NCBI GenBank assembly: GCA_964035795.1
Contig: OZ038320.1
Location: 17,750,589-17,814,588 of the forward strand
Direction of reading: 5' to 3'
Source of the DNA: Pterobdella sp. o SKG-2022
Taxonomy: Eukaryota; Annelida; Clitellata; Hirudinida; Piscicolidae
Length of the DNA: 64,000 nucleotides
The stretch's first letter is position 1, and each line of letters begins with the position of its first letter. Of the stretch, positions 60,021 through 64,000 are shown piece by piece. Under the pieces are notes generated by a model, which made no database searches, was not told where the DNA came from, and saw only the letters and a list, made by a program, of their open reading frames with translations. Position numbers and translations under genes: made by a program.

Positions 60021-63000
60021 TAAAAAAAATGAAAATAATGATAAGAATGAAATGAAGGCATAAAAAATATTATTAAAAACATTGTTGCAGATGGAAATCA
60101 GGAATTCAATTTTTATATAATGTTCCTATGTTGAAAATCTCAACTTAATGAAAAATTCATAAATTTCAAACATATGAACCAAATTAACTTAATCATCAAA
60201 CCTACAAATTTGTGAACACTGTTGACAAATGAGAACTTTTAAGTTTACTAATTATGCACAAAAATAATTCCATCATCTAAAATTATTCAATTATATTCAT
60301 TGCAGCTATTATGAATATCTACGATAAAAAAGCCATTATACTATATTATAGTGACGTTTAACTCACAGAATTCCAAGATCTAATGAATAAAATATAAATC
60401 AAAAGTATTTATAATTGTTTAGTAATCAATATTTGATAATATGACTGTATGGGAACTGTAGAGTGAATGTTTATGTAGATAATATTGTTATTTCAATGTT
60501 CACTGATGCTTTTTCATCTCAAAATGGACTTGAAATGTACTGAGATAGGATATGGTACTTCATAGATTTTTGAAGCATTTATACAGTAGGTTAAAACTAA
60601 GTTTTAATAGTTCATATCGTGATATATATATTTATTTAAACTGCTTTTTACTCAAGTCAACGGTGAAAAATGAATTGAAGACAAAATAAAAAAGGTTACA
60701 AACAATTGAACGCAGCTTCTTATAACATTCTATAACAACTCATTACATTTTACTATATTCAAATGTTTATTAATACTTCAAGGCTGCTTAATGTTTTATG
60801 ATCCCCAAATTTTTTCTAAGTATTTAGATAAAAATGTTTTCAATCTGTTATGTTTTTTGATCTTTCATATTATATAGAAGGTGTTTTATAATTCCTTTTC
60901 AAAGCAACAATTTACCAGGTATAAGCCTTGATATAATCATTTTGTTCAATGTTTTTATGCAGTAATTTTTATTTTTATCAAGGTGTTTATGCAATCTTAT
61001 TCTAAAATATATTAAATTTTCTTTTATTTTCATATAATTTCAAACATGTGAAGGTTAAAAATATTAAAGTGTTGCAAGTTTTGCCTATTATTTTCCTGCT
61101 TTCCATGAAATAAATGACTGAAAAACCAAAATCTTTTTTCTTAAACTATTAAAAATATTTAATATAGTCTATTCTTTTCTTTTCATCGTGTTCGATGTTA
61201 TTGGAATTCCCAACAAAACACACCAACTCACGTCAGTTTTCAGAGATTATAACATAAAGGTTGCGAGTGCTTTAAAGGAAGTGATCTATCAAAGCTTGAA
61301 AGGAGATTTGACAAACTACTTATAAATCATAATCAACATTTATATGCACCATCCTTCATATGTGATATTTAACACTTTGCTTGTTGACGCTTTGGATTTC
61401 CCATTTTGTGTTGTCTATCATCAAAATTTATAATAATAATATTGAGTTTATGAATTTTTCAAAAGTTGAAAATTAAATAGATAGTTTGAAAAACGAGACT
61501 TTCTGAAGCTGAAAAGAATTACTCGTGAAAATCTCAGCTGTCATCATACTGACGTATTTCTGTAGCTAGTGTTTCAAAAAAATTTGTTGCATTTTAAAAT
61601 TTCCATCATTTCAAAACTTTATCTCAAATCTTTTCTATAAAGCTGTGTACTGTACAGATAAGTTAGCAAATAAGGCTGATCAAAATGAAGTTTCACTCGC
61701 AATATGGTGCGTGTTAACATCCAAGCTGTTTCGTAGCAGATTTATAATTGGGGAAAAAACTTTAGAAACTTATTTTGCTATCTGCAGCTCAAAGTAAGAA
61801 ATTGCTTGACTAACTTGCAACAGTGGCTTTTCACCATCCACATCTACCATGAAGCAGAGTAGCCAATTAATAGTTAAACATTATTCAAATATTAATAAGA
61901 ATAAAAAATTCATTAAAATTTGTGCAACTTTTTGTGTAAATATCCTACATTATGGAACTTACCAAAATCTTTCACATTTATTTTGATTGAATAATTCTCG
62001 CTTTTATAGTTTGTTTTCATTGATTAGTGTGAGTTATAATAGGATTAAGGTTAATCTTTTTATTGGTTTTGATTGATGTTTTGTTGAAATTTTAAAATAG
62101 TTTCTTAAAGCCTCGAGTTATTTTATATAAAAATTATTTTGATTTGTTTCCATATATTTATTCGTTTTATTTATTTGAAAAAAGTTAAGTTGATTCTCAA
62201 AAGATCAAAAAACTAGCACTATAAATATAAGGAAAAAAATGAATTAATTTAGAAATAAAATCATATAAAAAACCAAATTTAATATAACCTGTCAAAATTG
62301 AAAAAGAAATAAAGAAGGAAAAAGATTGAGAATAATGAAACATTAAATTGTTGGAATTAAATATGCTAAGTGAGAAATGATTGAATAGCTTTGTTTAATT
62401 TCACAAGAAAAATCGAAGAAGCTCCGACCTAGGATCACACTGGCAAGCATCCATCATTCATTCAATAAAAAAAGTTAAATGAACATATTGCTAAAGTATT
62501 TTTTAATATTTAAAAAAAGTATATCTTTGAAGACACGGGAAATTAGTAATTTAAATGCATTTGTAGAAAAAAAGTTCAATTTGGGATGTTTAACATTGTG
62601 TAAGGCGTTGAATGTTTCAACGTTTCCCATTGAAATATCTCCATTTAAGTCCATGAAAACCTAGTTTTGAAAACTTTAATCTAAAATTTTGAAAAATTAA
62701 AATTTGAAATTAATGATTTCAATGAATTATCTATTTGTTATATTCAAAAGCTTTAAATAAAAAACAATGAAAAATTAAATTTCAAAGAATTTATTCAATA
62801 AAATACGAGTATTTGTTAGAAAAACTTGAAAAGCTTCTGAAAAAAAACGGACAGCCTAGAGGGAAGCAATAAAACAAGGTAGTAAGAGGTTGAATTGAAA
62901 AATGTGAATTAATTAAGAAAGTCAAAAGACTGAAAAAAATTCTATAACAAAGCATTTTCCAAATGATAACAAAAAGACACTGTGAATTTTTTTTGAAATA

Positions 63001-64000
63001 TTTAAAAAATTAATTGGAAAACATTCTAACATGAAATATTTATGGCAACCTTAATGAAAAATTTAGTGCAGTTTTAATGAAAGATTTTGCGGGAACTTAT
63101 AACATTCAAGAGTATAGAAAAAATTAACATTTAGTGATTAACTTGTTGACAAATAAGGCCATTGCAGGATGGATGATGCATAGCATCAAGAAAAGTGCAA
63201 TTAGCACTATTGATTTTCCAATTTACTCTTTCGTCTTTTTCAATCAAACTATCATTATTTTGATTTAACTTATTTTTCAATACTTTTTATTAAATTATTA
63301 AACGAATTCCCATAGAAAAGCTCTATAATCTTTAAAATAAAATTTATGTTTTACGGTTTTTTGTTAAGATGTTCTTGCAATTTAAAAAAATTTGCACATT
63401 TAAAATTTCTATCAATTCTCTAGACATCGAATTTGAGAATGATACATACGCCATTCATTTATCAAACAAATTTTATTTCTTAGAAAAACTTCCATTTAAT
63501 TCACTTTATGATTAATTGAAAAAAATTTTTGAAAAACATTAAATATTTTTAAAATTTGTTTTTATTCCAATTAAATTAATTTTTTTTGTGATACAAATTT
63601 ATTACATGAATTTAAACGGATGTTTGTTGTTTAAAAATTTACAAAAGTCATTTATAATGCTTTGCAGTCGAACACCTACAACTTCCTCAAAAATCGCAAA
63701 TCAACAAGAATTTTTACAACACCAAAAACAACAATATTTTTTGCGACACTTCCACTTCACTAAATATTCTCGAGTCTGAAACCGCTTATTTGTCTCCCTA
63801 CCCGTTACCAACTTATTCTCTTTTTGAAGAACCAAAACAGAATTTTCTACAACAACAACAACAACAAATCTCATTCCAACATAGTGCAATAAACAACCAT
63901 CTAGCTTCACTTCAAACTAACTGCGGATGGATAATGTCAACAACCAAAAACCATCACATACTTGTCTCTCTTTTAGTTTTTGCAGTGACAGATCCCCATA
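55576..64000 (+). CDS. Gal_lectin (SUEL/rhamnose-binding lectin) domain protein, EVA-1/latrophilin-like, partial at both ends
   Basis: Exons 55576-55675, 56605-56670 and 56895-57010 join in phase into one complete Gal_lectin domain. In order: AEFCQWDTLNITC, SEIIFMTESKYGR, then CIPNHNNVQNCSADVF, then CSGRHACNFSVYSFSAW and IHPCSSEFTSNLYIKYRC. The hallmark YGR, CSADV, CSG.. C and final KYRC match the family, including all expected Cys. An exon open to the window end starts at 63668 (acceptor tttgcag) in the matching phase. It encodes about 110 Asn/Gln/Ser-rich residues, a CAA-encoded poly-Gln run, then a hydrophobic stretch ILVSLLVFAV that may begin a membrane segment. Such domains bind carbohydrate on secreted or cell-surface proteins. 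The first exon starts in phase 1, so a 5' exon is missing. Linking the 63.7-kb exon across a 6.7-kb intron is less certain than the domain. Confidence 0.85.
57475..57815. repeat. Dispersed repeat of unknown type, copy 2
   Basis: Partner of 13,718-14,045 in the same orientation and block order: tcctccaaatt, ggtatc, tttgtcattcgacttgg, attgtggaaacg, gataatttcaagttagacgt, gactggcag, gactgctgtcaaccccg, gacatggacagcaatac. It has indels and stops relative to copy 1. It lies in the presumed intron between the Gal_lectin domain and the 63.7-kb exon. Confidence 0.75.
57816..63667. other. AT-rich presumed intron
   Basis: No exon or RNA gene is supported. ORFs at 58954, 59170 and 62479 lack recognisable features. 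A weak 35-codon minus frame lies at about 61,765-61,870. The only clear structure is the AAT microsatellite at 59,932-60,022. Confidence 0.45.
59932..60022. repeat. (AAT)n microsatellite
   Basis: About 30 trinucleotide units, mainly aat with a few aac near both ends. The poly-Asn and poly-Ile ORFs reading through it (59834-60063) are artefacts. Confidence 0.95.

Noticed and set aside
59834..60063. Poly-Asn and poly-Ile ORFs
   Set aside because: They simply translate the (AAT)n microsatellite.
1..64000. CRISPR arrays, bacterial operons, prophage or Shine-Dalgarno-led genes
   Set aside because: The genes are intron-bearing animal families with eukaryotic retrotransposons; no regularly spaced direct repeats of CRISPR type are present.

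Overview
The window is nuclear DNA of an animal. It is strongly A+T-rich (about 70% or more by eye), genes are split by GT-AG introns, stops are standard, and most of the space is intron, intergenic DNA and old transposons. The recognisable genes (a ZnT1-type zinc exporter, a GnT-V/MGAT5 glycosyltransferase, a SUEL-type Gal_lectin protein) are animal families. L2/CR1-like and RTE-like LINEs, a piggyBac remnant, tRNA-derived SINEs and several foldback/MITE elements fit an AT-rich invertebrate such as a hydrozoan or flatworm. I cannot name the species. Single-exon ORFs of 60-90 codons are expected by chance at this composition, so gene calls rest on splice-joined exons and family motifs.

Left end (1-7.2 kb). 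Two minus-strand genes lie head-to-tail. A ZnT1-like transporter starts at 1995 and runs off the left edge. A complete 9-exon gene (6974 to 2530) encodes a 347-residue nucleolin-like protein with a Lys/Glu-rich N-terminus and two RRMs. Its introns hold a ~1 kb element with ~235-bp terminal inverted repeats around a piggyBac transposase fragment, and two copies of a tRNA-derived SINE.

7.2-24.4 kb. A plus-strand gene starts 282 bp from the nucleolin-like start codon, so the two may share a promoter. It could be assembled as 15 exons giving 766 codons that follow alpha-1,6-mannosylglycoprotein 6-beta-N-acetylglucosaminyltransferase (GnT-V, MGAT5) almost throughout. Two features are unusual. The luminal region before the catalytic domain is very short. 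The last exon carries an Asn/Lys-rich insert of about 165 residues between two conserved C-terminal cysteine motifs. Intron 10 contains an antisense two-exon gene for an unrecognised 28-cysteine protein, a long foldback element and an RTE-like LINE remnant. Other introns hold MITEs, a 17-bp VNTR and a dispersed ~330-bp repeat.

24.4-55.5 kb. This stretch is mainly intergenic: an L2-like LINE with an open reverse-transcriptase frame (31.0-32.1 kb), an older L2-like fragment (47.6-47.8 kb), pyrimidine/purine-skewed tracts, a miRNA-like hairpin, and a few exon-like segments that I could not join into genes.

55.5-64 kb. A plus-strand gene is missing its 5' exons and runs off the right edge. Three small exons join exactly into one complete Gal_lectin (SUEL) domain, and a phase-compatible, fully open exon follows at 63,668-64,000.
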